A DNA stretch of 64,000 nucleotides from Methylobacillus rhizosphaerae (GTDB lineage: Bacteria > Pseudomonadota > Gammaproteobacteria > Burkholderiales > Methylophilaceae). The stretch is from the NCBI RefSeq assembly GCF_900187985.1, contig NZ_FZOA01000007.1:62001-126000 (forward strand), written 5' to 3'. Position 1 is the stretch's first letter. The number at the start of each line of letters is the position of its first letter. Position numbers and translations under genes: made by a program. The notes beneath the pieces are model-generated. The model searched no databases. It was not told where the DNA came from and saw nothing but the letters and a program-made list of their open reading frames with translations. Positions 18,894 to 26,729 of this stretch are shown here, one piece after another.

Positions 18894-19268
18894 TCAATTA
18901 TCCGCATCGCGGCTTGCACCAGCCTGGGCGAGCCGGTCGAGATATTTCTGCCATAAGGCATCATGCTGCTGCAACAATGTATACAGGTAATCCCAAGAGT
19001 AAAGCCCTGTATTGTGTCCATCGCTGAATACCAGCCGCACCGCGTAATGCCCTACTGGTTCAATGGCGGTGATATTGACATTTCGCTTACCGGTCTGCAG
19101 GACTTCATTGCCATGTCCATGCACTTCGGCGGAGGGTGAGTACACGCGCAGAAACTCACAGGGCAACATGCCATTGACGCCATTATCGAATGCAATTTCC
19201 AGCGTGCGTGACACCTGGTGCAGGCGGATATCAACAGGGTGTGGAGAAGGGGATGTCGGACCGCTCAT
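18894..19268 (-). CDS. DUF971 domain protein
   Basis: The roughly 124-residue product is a stand-alone DUF971 domain, the fold found at the N-terminus of gamma-butyrobetaine hydroxylases and in some iron-sulfur related proteins. Recognisable stretches are [63 protein letters not shown] and [16 protein letters not shown]. The ATG at 19268 is chosen over an upstream TTG. It is separated from ubiE by 14 bases. Such genes often precede ubiE in betaproteobacteria; a direct role in quinone synthesis has not been shown here. Confidence 0.85.
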   Translation of the reverse strand: MSGPTSPSPHPVDIRLHQVSRTLEIAFDNGVNGMLPCEFLRVYSPSAEVHGHGNEVLQTGKRNVNITAIEPVGHYAVRLVFSDGHNTGLYSWDYLYTLLQQHDALWQKYLDRLAQAGASRDADN

Positions 19269-19408
19269 GTGCCAAATGCCGGAGTTAACCAAATAAGTGA
19301 TGATAGCAGAATGTGCAAGCTGGCTTCAAAATACCGTGACATCAGCACCAGACTCTGTGCCCAATATGCACTTGGCATGATCAGGGGTGAGTATTTGTGA
19401 CAGCGATG

Positions 19409-19434
19409 TATAATGAACTGATTATTAAAGGAGG
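19409..19434 (+). promoter_or_regulatory. -10 element and strong ribosome site for ccoS
   Basis: A consensus TATAAT at 19409-19414 lacks a good -35 partner (GGTGAG at 17-base spacing). AAAGGAGG at 19427-19434, ending 7 bases before the ATG at 19442, fixes the ccoS start and rules out upstream in-frame starts. The -10 would give a very short leader. Confidence 0.5.
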
Positions 19435-19441
19435 TGCTGCC

Positions 19442-19648
19442 ATGAATCTTTCAGGATTATTATTGCAGCTTGGACTGACATTTGTCTTCATTGGCCTGGC
19501 GGCGATTGGTATTCTATGGGCAATCAGAAGTGGTCAGTATGATGATCTTGAAGGGCCTGCGCAGCGCATTCTGATGGACGATGATGACCCCATGATTCCA
19601 TTTAACCACTTGAAGCCTGGGGCTAATCAGAATAAAATCGGGAAATAA
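19442..19648 (+). CDS. ccoS: cbb3-type cytochrome oxidase maturation protein CcoS
   Basis: CcoS is a small single-span membrane protein needed to insert haem or copper cofactors into cbb3-type oxidases. The 68-residue product has one membrane helix (LLLQLGLTFVFIGLAAIGILWAI) followed by the signature RSGQYDDLEGPAQRILMDDD, which is nearly invariant in the family. Its start is fixed by AAAGGAGG. None of ccoN, ccoO, ccoP, ccoG or ccoI is visible in this window, so here ccoS is separated from the oxidase genes. A second small membrane gene follows after 18 bases. Confidence 0.9.
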   Translation: MNLSGLLLQLGLTFVFIGLAAIGILWAIRSGQYDDLEGPAQRILMDDDDPMIPFNHLKPGANQNKIGK

Positions 19649-19666
19649 CCTGCTGGAGAGTGTGTA

Positions 19667-19798
19667 ATGGGTGTTACCAATCAAAATGATAGTGGCCTGA
19701 AGTCTTACTTCACTTTTGCCAACCTGCCGTTGACGATTACAGTCGGCCTGATCACCATGTCCTGGTTGAGTGTGCTGTCCGTGATCCTGTTTGCCTGA
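19667..19798 (+). CDS. 43-residue single-span membrane microprotein
   Basis: This short frame has GGAG 8 bases upstream of its ATG, starts 18 bases after ccoS, and is followed by a strong terminator, so it looks like the last gene of a two-gene transcript. The product has a polar N-terminus (MGVTNQNDSGLKSYFTFANL) and one membrane helix (LTITVGLITMSWLSVLSVIL). I do not recognise the family. By position and size it could be a small oxidase subunit or assembly factor, as CcoM is in some Pseudomonas, but the sequence gives no direct support for that name. Confidence 0.65.
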   Translation: MGVTNQNDSGLKSYFTFANLPLTITVGLITMSWLSVLSVILFA

Positions 19799-19843
19799 GC
19801 TGCTGGACGGCAAACAATATATTTAAGTAGTTTCGATTTCTGG

Positions 19844-19880
19844 AAACCCCGTATTGAATAATGCGGGGTTTTGCTTTTTT
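19844..19880 (+). terminator. Terminator after ccoS and microprotein
   Basis: The stem AAACCCCG/CGGGGTTT, with a 12-base loop region, is followed by TGCTTTTTT on the plus strand, 46 bases after the microprotein stop. Confidence 0.8.
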
Positions 19881-19910
19881 ATTGCCTGGTGCAGATAAAA
19901 GTATGTCAAT

Positions 19911-19948
19911 AAAAAAACCTCGAATCCTGGTGGGCGTTCGAGGTTTTT
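19911..19948 (-). terminator. Terminator after rpoH
   Basis: On the minus strand a stem AAAAACCTCGAA/TTCGAGGTTTTT closes a 12-base loop and runs into T residues, 26 bases after the rpoH stop. With the plus-strand terminator beside it, it separates the convergent ccoS and rpoH units. Confidence 0.8.
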
Positions 19949-19974
19949 CAGCGTTTGGGCTAAGCCGACATGGA

Positions 19975-20832
19975 TTATGCCGGACTCAGGAAGCCTTTCA
20001 TCTGCTTCATGGCTTTCTGCTCAATCTGGCGGATACGCTCGGCAGATACCCCAAATTCTTCTGCCAGATCATGTAGCGTAGCGCTGCTGCCTTCTTGCAA
20101 CCAGCGGGCTTCTACAATGCGGCGGCTGCGATCATCCAGCTTGGCCAGCGCAGAAGACAAGCCGGTTGTCTGCAGGTGTTCAGCTTCCTGTTCAGCCAGA
20201 ATCTCGGATGGTTCCGCGTACGTTGCCTGCAGGTAGGAAATCGGGCTGAACACATCTTCATTATCGTCATCAGCATTACCTTCAAGCGAGATCTCATGCC
20301 CGAACATCCTGGATTCCATTTCCAGCACTTCTTCGGGTTTGACATTGAGCTCATGGGCAATATGCGCAACTTCGTCGCTCTGCAAGCTGGCTGACTGGCT
20401 CTTTTTCATGCTGCGCAGATTGAAGAACAGTTTGCGCTGTGCCTTGGTTGTAGCCAGCTTCACCAGGCGCCAGTTACGCACGATGTATTCATGAATTTCA
20501 GCCTTGATCCAATGCATGGCAAAGGAAACCAGGCGTACACCGCGCTCAGGATCGAAGCGGCGCACCGCTTTCATCAGGCCTATATTGCCTTCCTGAATAA
20601 GATCGGATTGAGGCAAGCCATATCCGGAGTAATTGCGTGCAATGCTGGCAACCAGGCGCAGATGGGAAACAACCAGCGTCTTGGCGGCCTCAACGTCATT
20701 GTCCTTGTTGAGGCGGGTTGCCAATTTATACTCTTCCTCGGCGCTGAGTATGGGAAAACTCTTGATAGTACGCATGTACTGATCAAGACTGTCAGCAGAT
20801 GCAATTACAGGTAATGTCATGGTATCTGTCAT
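19975..20832 (-). CDS. rpoH: RNA polymerase sigma factor RpoH (sigma-32)
   Basis: RpoH directs transcription of heat-shock chaperones and proteases. The 285-residue protein has the family hallmarks: VIASADSLDQYMRTIKSFPILSAEEE at the N-terminus, region 2 (LVVSHLRLVASIARNYSGYGLPQSDLIQEGNIGLMKAVRRFDP), the RpoH box QRKLFFNLR that sigma-32 shows but housekeeping sigma factors do not, and region 4.2 (LHDLAEEFGVSAERIRQIEQKAMKQMKGFL). The ATG is preceded by GAGAGGG. A CIRCE-like inverted repeat overlaps its promoter, implying control by HrcA in addition to the usual post-transcriptional controls. Confidence 0.97.
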   Translation of the reverse strand: MTDTMTLPVIASADSLDQYMRTIKSFPILSAEEEYKLATRLNKDNDVEAAKTLVVSHLRLVASIARNYSGYGLPQSDLIQEGNIGLMKAVRRFDPERGVRLVSFAMHWIKAEIHEYIVRNWRLVKLATTKAQRKLFFNLRSMKKSQSASLQSDEVAHIAHELNVKPEEVLEMESRMFGHEISLEGNADDDNEDVFSPISYLQATYAEPSEILAEQEAEHLQTTGLSSALAKLDDRSRRIVEARWLQEGSSATLHDLAEEFGVSAERIRQIEQKAMKQMKGFLSPA

Positions 20833-20856
20833 GCGAAGCCCTCTCTCATGAAAATG

Positions 20857-20886
20857 ATTCTAGCACTCCTACTTGGAGAGTGCCAG
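20857..20886 (-). promoter_or_regulatory. CIRCE-like operator overlapping the rpoH promoter
   Basis: On the plus strand the arms TAGCACTC and GAGTGCCA are separated by exactly 9 bases, matching 15 of 18 arm positions of the CIRCE consensus for the heat-shock repressor HrcA. On the minus strand the same DNA contains -35 CTGGCA and -10 TAGAAT with 18-base spacing, 25 bases upstream of the rpoH start, so repressor binding should block the promoter. Confidence 0.75.
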
Positions 20887-20977
20887 CATGAAAAAGTTTC
20901 CATGAATTTACCCGGATTTGATAAATCCGAATTTTATTAGCGCCTTGTAATGAAGGGGTAATGATGACAGAGTGGTT

Positions 20978-22681
20978 TTATTGAGATATCTGGCGCATTC
21001 CTTTTCTGAATGAGGGATCACCTATCCAGGTCGGACGTTGAGTGAACTGTTTGTTGACGAGGCTTTTACTGGCATCGAATCCTAGATAATTGAGCCCTGC
21101 CAGGTCTGACCAGGTATGCTCAAAATAAGCTGAGCTATAGACACGATCCAATGTTGAGCTGAAGTCAATATGGCTATTCTGTTGCCACAGAGGAGATGTC
21201 CAGATGAACATGGGAATGGCAAACATGGGTAGCGTTGGTTTGCCTTCATTGCGTCCTAGAAAGTCGTGAGGGGGCGTGTCATACACTTCTTCTCCATGGT
21301 CGGAGAGAAAGGTCAGCATGCTACGTTGTTGTTGTGCATCCAGTTTCTTTATCAGTGTAGCAAGCACGAAATCGTTATAGCGTACGGCATTATCGTAGGT
21401 GTTTACGATATCTATTTGCTCTTGATCCAGCCAGCTTGGCAGGCCTGACTGGTCCTGAAAGAAATCAAACTCTGGAGGATAACGGTATTCATATTTCATA
21501 TGCGTACCAAGCAAATGTACCACAATGAATTTACGCTGGGCTGGGTCAGCCAGTGCCTGGTCAAAAGGTGCAAACACATTGCTGTCATATTCTCGGGAGT
21601 TCTGATAACGGCTGTTGTTGGTGTAATGCTGCACATCTGCCAGTTGGGAAAAATAGGCCAGCATGGTATTACGCTTGGTTATGGTTTGCTGGTTGGTAAT
21701 CCAGAAAGTCTTGTATCCAGCCTGTTTCATCATGTTCATCAGCGAGGGTTGGGTCATGACAGCATCGGGGTGATCACGATCAGCGAATGTCAGTACTTGT
21801 TCCAACGCTTCAATGGTTGATGCCCGGGGAGAAACAACATGCGTAAAGATATGGAGTTTGTTCTTTAACTTGTCCAGGTTGGGCGTGGTGTTGCGTGGAT
21901 AGCCATATAGTCCCCAATGCATGCGCGTGCTGGATTCACCGATGACGAGTACCAGTGTGCCTGGCTGGTTGGCAAAATCATCATGAAAGTCCTGGAGTGG
22001 TGGCAAGGATCTGTTTTTATCCAGTAGTGCTTCCATGTTGCCCAGTTGCCGTTGGTACTGGAAATAACCCATGATGAGCTGCCAGGGTTCTGCCGGCTCC
22101 ATGCGACGTTGCAGATTGTCGAGCACTCCATCCCATGGGAGGTGGTTGATGCACCTGTCTTTTATAAATGGTACCAGGAAAACAAAGGCAATGATAAGCA
22201 GGCTGGCAGTGAAGCGTGTGCCCATTTTGAGCTGGACTGGCTGGATACGTCGCCACAGGATATAAGCCATCAAGGTATGGGTAATATATATGATTGGCAT
22301 CCACCACTTGAAATACTGCGAAATATATTCAGAGGATTCTGCAACATTGGACTCGAAAATAATATAGAGAACGCTTTGGGAAATTTCCTGGTGATAAACG
22401 CAGAAATAAGCCAGGCTGAGCAGGGAGCTGATCCAGAGCACAATGCCTATCGTGGCGGTGATGATTCTGGTGCGCTCAGGAAAAATGAGGACGGGGATTA
22501 TCCAGATCAGGCTCATGTAGATAGCCTGACGCAGGCCAATGAATACTGTTGCATCAGTGAGCTGCAACAATACGTGTGTTACTCCTGAAAAGTAGAAGAA
22601 AAAAAGATACAGGTTAAACATTGACTTCAATGCAACGCGGTCAATGAACTTATGCGTAAGCATGGAACTTGAGTCTGACAT
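20978..22681 (-). CDS. Phosphoethanolamine transferase (CptA/EptA superfamily)
   Basis: This 567-residue inner-membrane enzyme should transfer phosphoethanolamine from phosphatidylethanolamine to lipopolysaccharide or a similar envelope acceptor. Five membrane helices lie in the first 180 residues. The periplasmic alkaline-phosphatase-type domain starts at LVLVIGESSTRMHWGLYGYPRNTTPNLD, has the nucleophile region SPRASTIEALEQVLTF, and the metal motif FLSDHGEEVYD near residue 455. The nucleophile region differs from the EptA/MCR pattern and is nearer to CptA-type enzymes, so the acceptor may be LPS core rather than lipid A. It follows eptA by 38 bases on the same strand. Confidence 0.87.
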   Translation of the reverse strand: MSDSSSMLTHKFIDRVALKSMFNLYLFFFYFSGVTHVLLQLTDATVFIGLRQAIYMSLIWIIPVLIFPERTRIITATIGIVLWISSLLSLAYFCVYHQEISQSVLYIIFESNVAESSEYISQYFKWWMPIIYITHTLMAYILWRRIQPVQLKMGTRFTASLLIIAFVFLVPFIKDRCINHLPWDGVLDNLQRRMEPAEPWQLIMGYFQYQRQLGNMEALLDKNRSLPPLQDFHDDFANQPGTLVLVIGESSTRMHWGLYGYPRNTTPNLDKLKNKLHIFTHVVSPRASTIEALEQVLTFADRDHPDAVMTQPSLMNMMKQAGYKTFWITNQQTITKRNTMLAYFSQLADVQHYTNNSRYQNSREYDSNVFAPFDQALADPAQRKFIVVHLLGTHMKYEYRYPPEFDFFQDQSGLPSWLDQEQIDIVNTYDNAVRYNDFVLATLIKKLDAQQQRSMLTFLSDHGEEVYDTPPHDFLGRNEGKPTLPMFAIPMFIWTSPLWQQNSHIDFSSTLDRVYSSAYFEHTWSDLAGLNYLGFDASKSLVNKQFTQRPTWIGDPSFRKGMRQISQ

Positions 22682-22719
22682 GACGACCTCAGCAATACCG
22701 TTAATAATGGATGTGGAAA

Positions 22720-24369
22720 TTAATGACTATCGGATGGGTTATTGAAAATGGATTCGGAGGATCTCGGATTGAGTTCCAGCCATTGTTCCTTTAATTCACA
22801 AGTTGTGGTCTTGACTTCAAATGCGATCAGCAATGAGCAGAACAGATCATCATGGCTTAAGGCTGTGGTGCTGTAAGGCTGAATCATGCTGGCTGGATAG
22901 TCGAATTGCCTTCCAGTCCAGAGGATGGCCGGGACGTGGGTTTGTTCGGTGGGAGCAATGGCATATGGAGCAGCATGCAGATAGATGCCATGCTCGCCCA
23001 ATGATTCGCCATGATCGCTGACATATAACATGGCAGTGGCATGGGTTTTATCGTATTTTTTCAGGAAATCAATGGTCTTAGACAGGAAATAATCGGTGTA
23101 GCGAATTGCGTTATCGTAGGCATTATTGATTTCTTCTGTAGTGCAATTTCCCAGTTCACCAGACTTGCACGTGGGCTTGAAGTATTCAAATGCGTCAGGA
23201 TAGCGGCGATAGTATTCAGGGCCATGGTTGCCCATCTGATGCAGAACGATCAGAATATCCTTCCCTTTGCGGGCAGCGATATACTTGTCCAGATCATGCA
23301 GCATCCCGATATCCCTGCATTCGCGATCACAGAGCGGGTTGTTGGTCGGACTCCTGAAATTCTCATATTGCACTCTCGTGGCTACGCCTTTGGAGTCGGA
23401 GTTGTTATCTCGCCAGATTACCTGCACTCCTGTCTCAAACAGTACATCCAGTGCATTCTTGTAATATTTGGCTTCTTCAGATGTAAAGTTTTTGCGGCCC
23501 AGTGCAGAAAACATGCAGGGAACCGATACGCCTGTGGATGTGCCACATGACGTGACATTGGGGAAACTGATAACTCCGCGTTTACTCAGCTCCGGGTTGG
23601 TAGGTCTATCATACCCATTCAGGGAAAAGCGATCTGCGCGTGCGGTCTCGCCAACTACCAGAACAATCAATTCCTTGATGTCATGATCTTCCACGATTTT
23701 GGCGTCCACTGCGGTGTCCTGTAGCGGATGGTTGATGCGTGATGTACGTACTTGTCTTTGAATGAAGTCGATGGTCGAGTAGATCCATCCTGTTGGGTTG
23801 GCGTATAAGCGCGTGATCTTGTGTTCGCGCACGAAGCTGGCGAAATTGGCTGGAGCAGCGGCGACAGACCCGATAATGACAATGATCAGAATCAGGCTGA
23901 TCTTGAGTCTGGCGCTGAATTCACTGGCAACTCCAGGAGAACTCTTGGGCCAGAGCATGATGACGAGAGTTGCTGGAATCAAGCCAAGGACAATGAATTT
24001 CAGCACCATTGACATGTTGAGAAGTCCAGAGATTTCTCCCGGATTGGTTTCAATGATGTTCCTGATCATTTCCACGTCTACTACTACGCCAAAACTATCC
24101 ATATAGTAAGCGGATAAGGATGAAGTAATCAGAATGGTTGCAAGAATGAACTTTCCGATATTTCCTTGTGAGACCCAAAGCATGAAAAGTAAGGTGGAGC
24201 AGGAAAAGAACAGGATAAGCGCGGTGATATGTAATACCTGATTGCTGGAGTTGATCGGGTATGTTTCCAGTAACCTTGTCCATAATGCAATGTTTTCAAA
24301 GCATAGAAGAAACAAGGTTGAGGTCAATATAATGATAATCTGTCGGGTAATATATCTGTTGATATGCAT
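22720..24369 (-). CDS. eptA: Lipid A phosphoethanolamine transferase
   Basis: EptA-type enzymes add phosphoethanolamine to lipid A, which reduces envelope negative charge. The 549-residue product has five N-terminal membrane helices and a periplasmic catalytic domain with VLVVGETARADRFSLNGYDRPTNPEL, the nucleophile motif SCGTSTGVSVPCMFS, IVLHQMGNHGPEYYRRYP, and the metal motif YVSDHGESLGEHGIYLH. The paired cysteines (CGT...CMF; LCDRECRD; CKSGELGNC) match the disulfides of EptA/MCR enzymes. It is divergent from a PmrAB-like two-component system 320 bases away, which is the usual regulator of such genes. Confidence 0.92.
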   Translation of the reverse strand: MHINRYITRQIIIILTSTLFLLCFENIALWTRLLETYPINSSNQVLHITALILFFSCSTLLFMLWVSQGNIGKFILATILITSSLSAYYMDSFGVVVDVEMIRNIIETNPGEISGLLNMSMVLKFIVLGLIPATLVIMLWPKSSPGVASEFSARLKISLILIIVIIGSVAAAPANFASFVREHKITRLYANPTGWIYSTIDFIQRQVRTSRINHPLQDTAVDAKIVEDHDIKELIVLVVGETARADRFSLNGYDRPTNPELSKRGVISFPNVTSCGTSTGVSVPCMFSALGRKNFTSEEAKYYKNALDVLFETGVQVIWRDNNSDSKGVATRVQYENFRSPTNNPLCDRECRDIGMLHDLDKYIAARKGKDILIVLHQMGNHGPEYYRRYPDAFEYFKPTCKSGELGNCTTEEINNAYDNAIRYTDYFLSKTIDFLKKYDKTHATAMLYVSDHGESLGEHGIYLHAAPYAIAPTEQTHVPAILWTGRQFDYPASMIQPYSTTALSHDDLFCSLLIAFEVKTTTCELKEQWLELNPRSSESIFNNPSDSH

Positions 24370-24690
24370 TATTCAGTCTGGAAATTATTAATGGGAACCC
24401 AAGCGTCGATGTTGTTGATTTTTGCTATTTATTGATAATGTGTTGTCATGATTGATGAAAATTTATGAATCATGAAGGTGTTTTATCAATATAGGATGAT
24501 TTTTAGGATAATTATTGCTTGATTTGGCGCATATGAAATATGATTTAAAAGATTGGGTCAATGGGTTGTAAACAATATTTAATCTTTATTTTTTTCATAA
24601 TAACCAGCTAAGTTTCAGGAGATATAATCCCGTTAAACATATTATTAATTCTGTTATTTATGTATCTATTCACGATCAAAGAGAGTGCGG
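24370..24690. promoter_or_regulatory. AT-rich divergent control region between eptA and the response regulator
   Basis: This gene-free stretch is markedly richer in A+T than its neighbours. A consensus TATAAT at 24623-24628 faces the response regulator but has no good -35. AAAGATT at 24548 and AATCTTT at 24581 form a 7-base inverted repeat followed by a T run. I could not find a convincing PmrA or PhoP box. The absence of a -35 would fit activation by the adjacent response regulator. Confidence 0.4.
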
Positions 24691-25362
24691 ATGAAAATTC
24701 TTCTTGTTGAAGATGATCAGATGATAGGGGAGAGTCTGGAGCAGTCTCTTGGGCGGGATGGATATGCCGTTAATTGGTGCAAAAATGCCAAAGCAGCTGA
24801 AGTTTCCCTGAGGAGTGAGAGCTATAGCCTGATTCTGCTGGATTTGGGTTTGCCGGATCGTAGTGGGATAGAGTTGTTGCGGGATATGCGTCGTACATGG
24901 AAACTGAGTGCGCCAGTACTGATCCTGACGGCAAGAGACTCAATACAAGACCGTGTCACTGGATTAAACGCGGGAGCTGACGATTATCTGATCAAGCCAT
25001 TTGCATTAGCTGAGCTTGAAGCGAGGATTCGTGCCTTGTTGCGACGGGCAACCGGTCAGGCTGATACTGAGTTATCCAGTGGTGACTTACGACTAAATAC
25101 AGCAACCAAGGTACTGCACTATCATGGCCAGGAGTTTACTTTGTCTGCTCGGGAGTATGCAGTGATGTATGCATTGCTGGAAACACCGGGGAAAGTGTGG
25201 TCACGGACACAATTGGAGGAGCGGATCTATGGCTGGCAGGAGGAAGTCGAAAGTAATGCAGTAGAGTTTCATATCCATCAATTACGTAAGAAATTGGGGC
25301 CGGAGACCATTGTCAATATCCGCGGCATGGGATATCGAGTAAAAAAAGCAGAGAATTCATGA
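24691..25362 (+). CDS. OmpR-family response regulator (PmrA/QseB-like)
   Basis: This 223-residue response regulator has a receiver domain with acidic residues in LLVEDDQMIG, phospho-acceptor Asp in LILLDLGLPDRSG near residue 51, the Thr in LILTARD and the Lys in YLIKPF. The winged-helix DNA-binding domain contains LSAREYAVMYALLETPGKVWSR and VEFHIHQLRKKLG, ending GMGYRVKK. The ATG at 24691 with AGAGAG upstream gives MKILLVEDD; a GTG two codons earlier is possible. It overlaps the histidine kinase gene by four bases. Facing eptA suggests PmrA-like control of envelope modification genes. Confidence 0.9.
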   Translation: MKILLVEDDQMIGESLEQSLGRDGYAVNWCKNAKAAEVSLRSESYSLILLDLGLPDRSGIELLRDMRRTWKLSAPVLILTARDSIQDRVTGLNAGADDYLIKPFALAELEARIRALLRRATGQADTELSSGDLRLNTATKVLHYHGQEFTLSAREYAVMYALLETPGKVWSRTQLEERIYGWQEEVESNAVEFHIHQLRKKLGPETIVNIRGMGYRVKKAENS

Positions 25363-26717
25363 AATCCATTCATCGCTATCTTTTGTTTTCATTAATTGCT
25401 GCATTATTGTTTGGCACATTACTGATTTCACTTTTTTTGTATAAAAAATCTAAACACGAAATCAATGAGTTATATGACAGCAATATGCAAGCGTTGGCAA
25501 GTGTCATCAATGCTCAGTACCTGTCATTCAACGCAATTCATCAACCGATCTCCGGAGTTGGTAAGCATAGTCAGAGAAAGGAAATTCATCGGGAAGAAGA
25601 ATTTCTGGTGCAGATATGGAAACTGTCTGGAGAGTATGTTTATGCTTCACATCCGTTGATTGATTTTCCAAGGCAGGCACAGTCCGGATTCTTCACAACA
25701 CGTCACAAACAGAAAAAATGGCGAGTGTATACACTGGAAACTGACCAGGGGTTTATCCAGATTTCTCAACCCCAAACAGCACGTAATCTGTACATTGGTG
25801 AATTGGCGGCTGGGTTGATATTCCCTTTGCTATTACAAATTCCCCTGATTGGGGCTTTTATCTGGATTGCTGTTGGGAAAAGTCTGAGGCCTCTGCAGCG
25901 AGTGTCTACTGCCATACAATCTCGGTCAGCAGTTAGCTTGGATCATTTGCCTACTGAATCACTGCCCATTGAAATATGTCCAGTGATTGATGAGCTGAAT
26001 CATTTGCTCACAAGGCTGGGAAAGGCACTTGCCATGCAACAGAGCTTTACGGCAGATGCTGCGCATGAATTGCGTACGCCACTGGCTGCATTGCAATTAC
26101 AGGTGGATACACTTGCTCGCAGCCAGGATGATGTAGAGCGTCATACGGCAGTAACAGCGTTGCAGCGTGGGATCATGCGGGCAGGTAGCTTGGTGAATCA
26201 GTTATTGACGTTGGCTAGATTGGGGCCAGAATTTTCTCGGCAAAGTGATATTGTTGAATTGAACCAGATAGTACGTGCAGAGATTGAGCAGCACCTGGAT
26301 CAGGCAGTTGCAAGGCATATAGATTTGGGATTCAGTGCTGCAGAGCCGATTTTCCTTGAAGCACATGCAGCCAGTTTACACATCATGCTGAGCAATCTGA
26401 TTGATAACGCCATACGTTACTCTCCCGAGAATGGCAAAGTGGATATCCGGACTTATTATACCGACGCTGAAGTGGTGCTGGAGGTGCAGGATAATGCCAG
26501 CCCGATCGGGAGTCAGGATAGAGAGCGTATATTTGAGCGATTTTATCGGGGATCGAGCAGCAATGGAGTATCAGGCAGTGGGCTCGGGTTGGCAATTGTA
26601 GCGGATATTGTGCAGCAGCATCATGCGTGCATTACGGTCAAAACCAGGTGTGACGTACTGGGGAATACATTTATAGTGAGTTTCCCTAAATTATCCTTGG
26701 CAACAACCTTAATCTAG
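25359..26717 (+). CDS. Sensor histidine kinase (PmrB/QseC-like)
   Basis: The 452-residue kinase pairs with the preceding regulator. It has an N-terminal membrane helix (YLLFSLIAALLFGTLLISLFLY), a periplasmic sensor region of about 125 residues with many basic residues, a second helix (GLIFPLLLQIPLIGAFIWIAV), a HAMP-like linker, the phospho-acceptor motif FTADAAHELRTPLAALQLQ, the N box MLSNLIDNAIRYSP, and the G boxes in GSGLGLAIVADIV. The sensor domain is short, as in QseC/PmrB types; I see no obvious iron-binding ExxE motif, so the signal is unknown. Confidence 0.9.
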   Translation: MKSIHRYLLFSLIAALLFGTLLISLFLYKKSKHEINELYDSNMQALASVINAQYLSFNAIHQPISGVGKHSQRKEIHREEEFLVQIWKLSGEYVYASHPLIDFPRQAQSGFFTTRHKQKKWRVYTLETDQGFIQISQPQTARNLYIGELAAGLIFPLLLQIPLIGAFIWIAVGKSLRPLQRVSTAIQSRSAVSLDHLPTESLPIEICPVIDELNHLLTRLGKALAMQQSFTADAAHELRTPLAALQLQVDTLARSQDDVERHTAVTALQRGIMRAGSLVNQLLTLARLGPEFSRQSDIVELNQIVRAEIEQHLDQAVARHIDLGFSAAEPIFLEAHAASLHIMLSNLIDNAIRYSPENGKVDIRTYYTDAEVVLEVQDNASPIGSQDRERIFERFYRGSSSNGVSGSGLGLAIVADIVQQHHACITVKTRCDVLGNTFIVSFPKLSLATTLI

Positions 26718-26729
26718 AGTGTCACGATA

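Noticed and set aside
19667-19798. Naming the microprotein CcoM
   Set aside because: Position and size agree, but I see no sequence signature that allows the name.
24548-24594. AAAGATT/AATCTTT repeat with T run as a terminator
   Set aside because: The stem is only 7 A+T-rich pairs with a 26-base loop and there is no gene to terminate.
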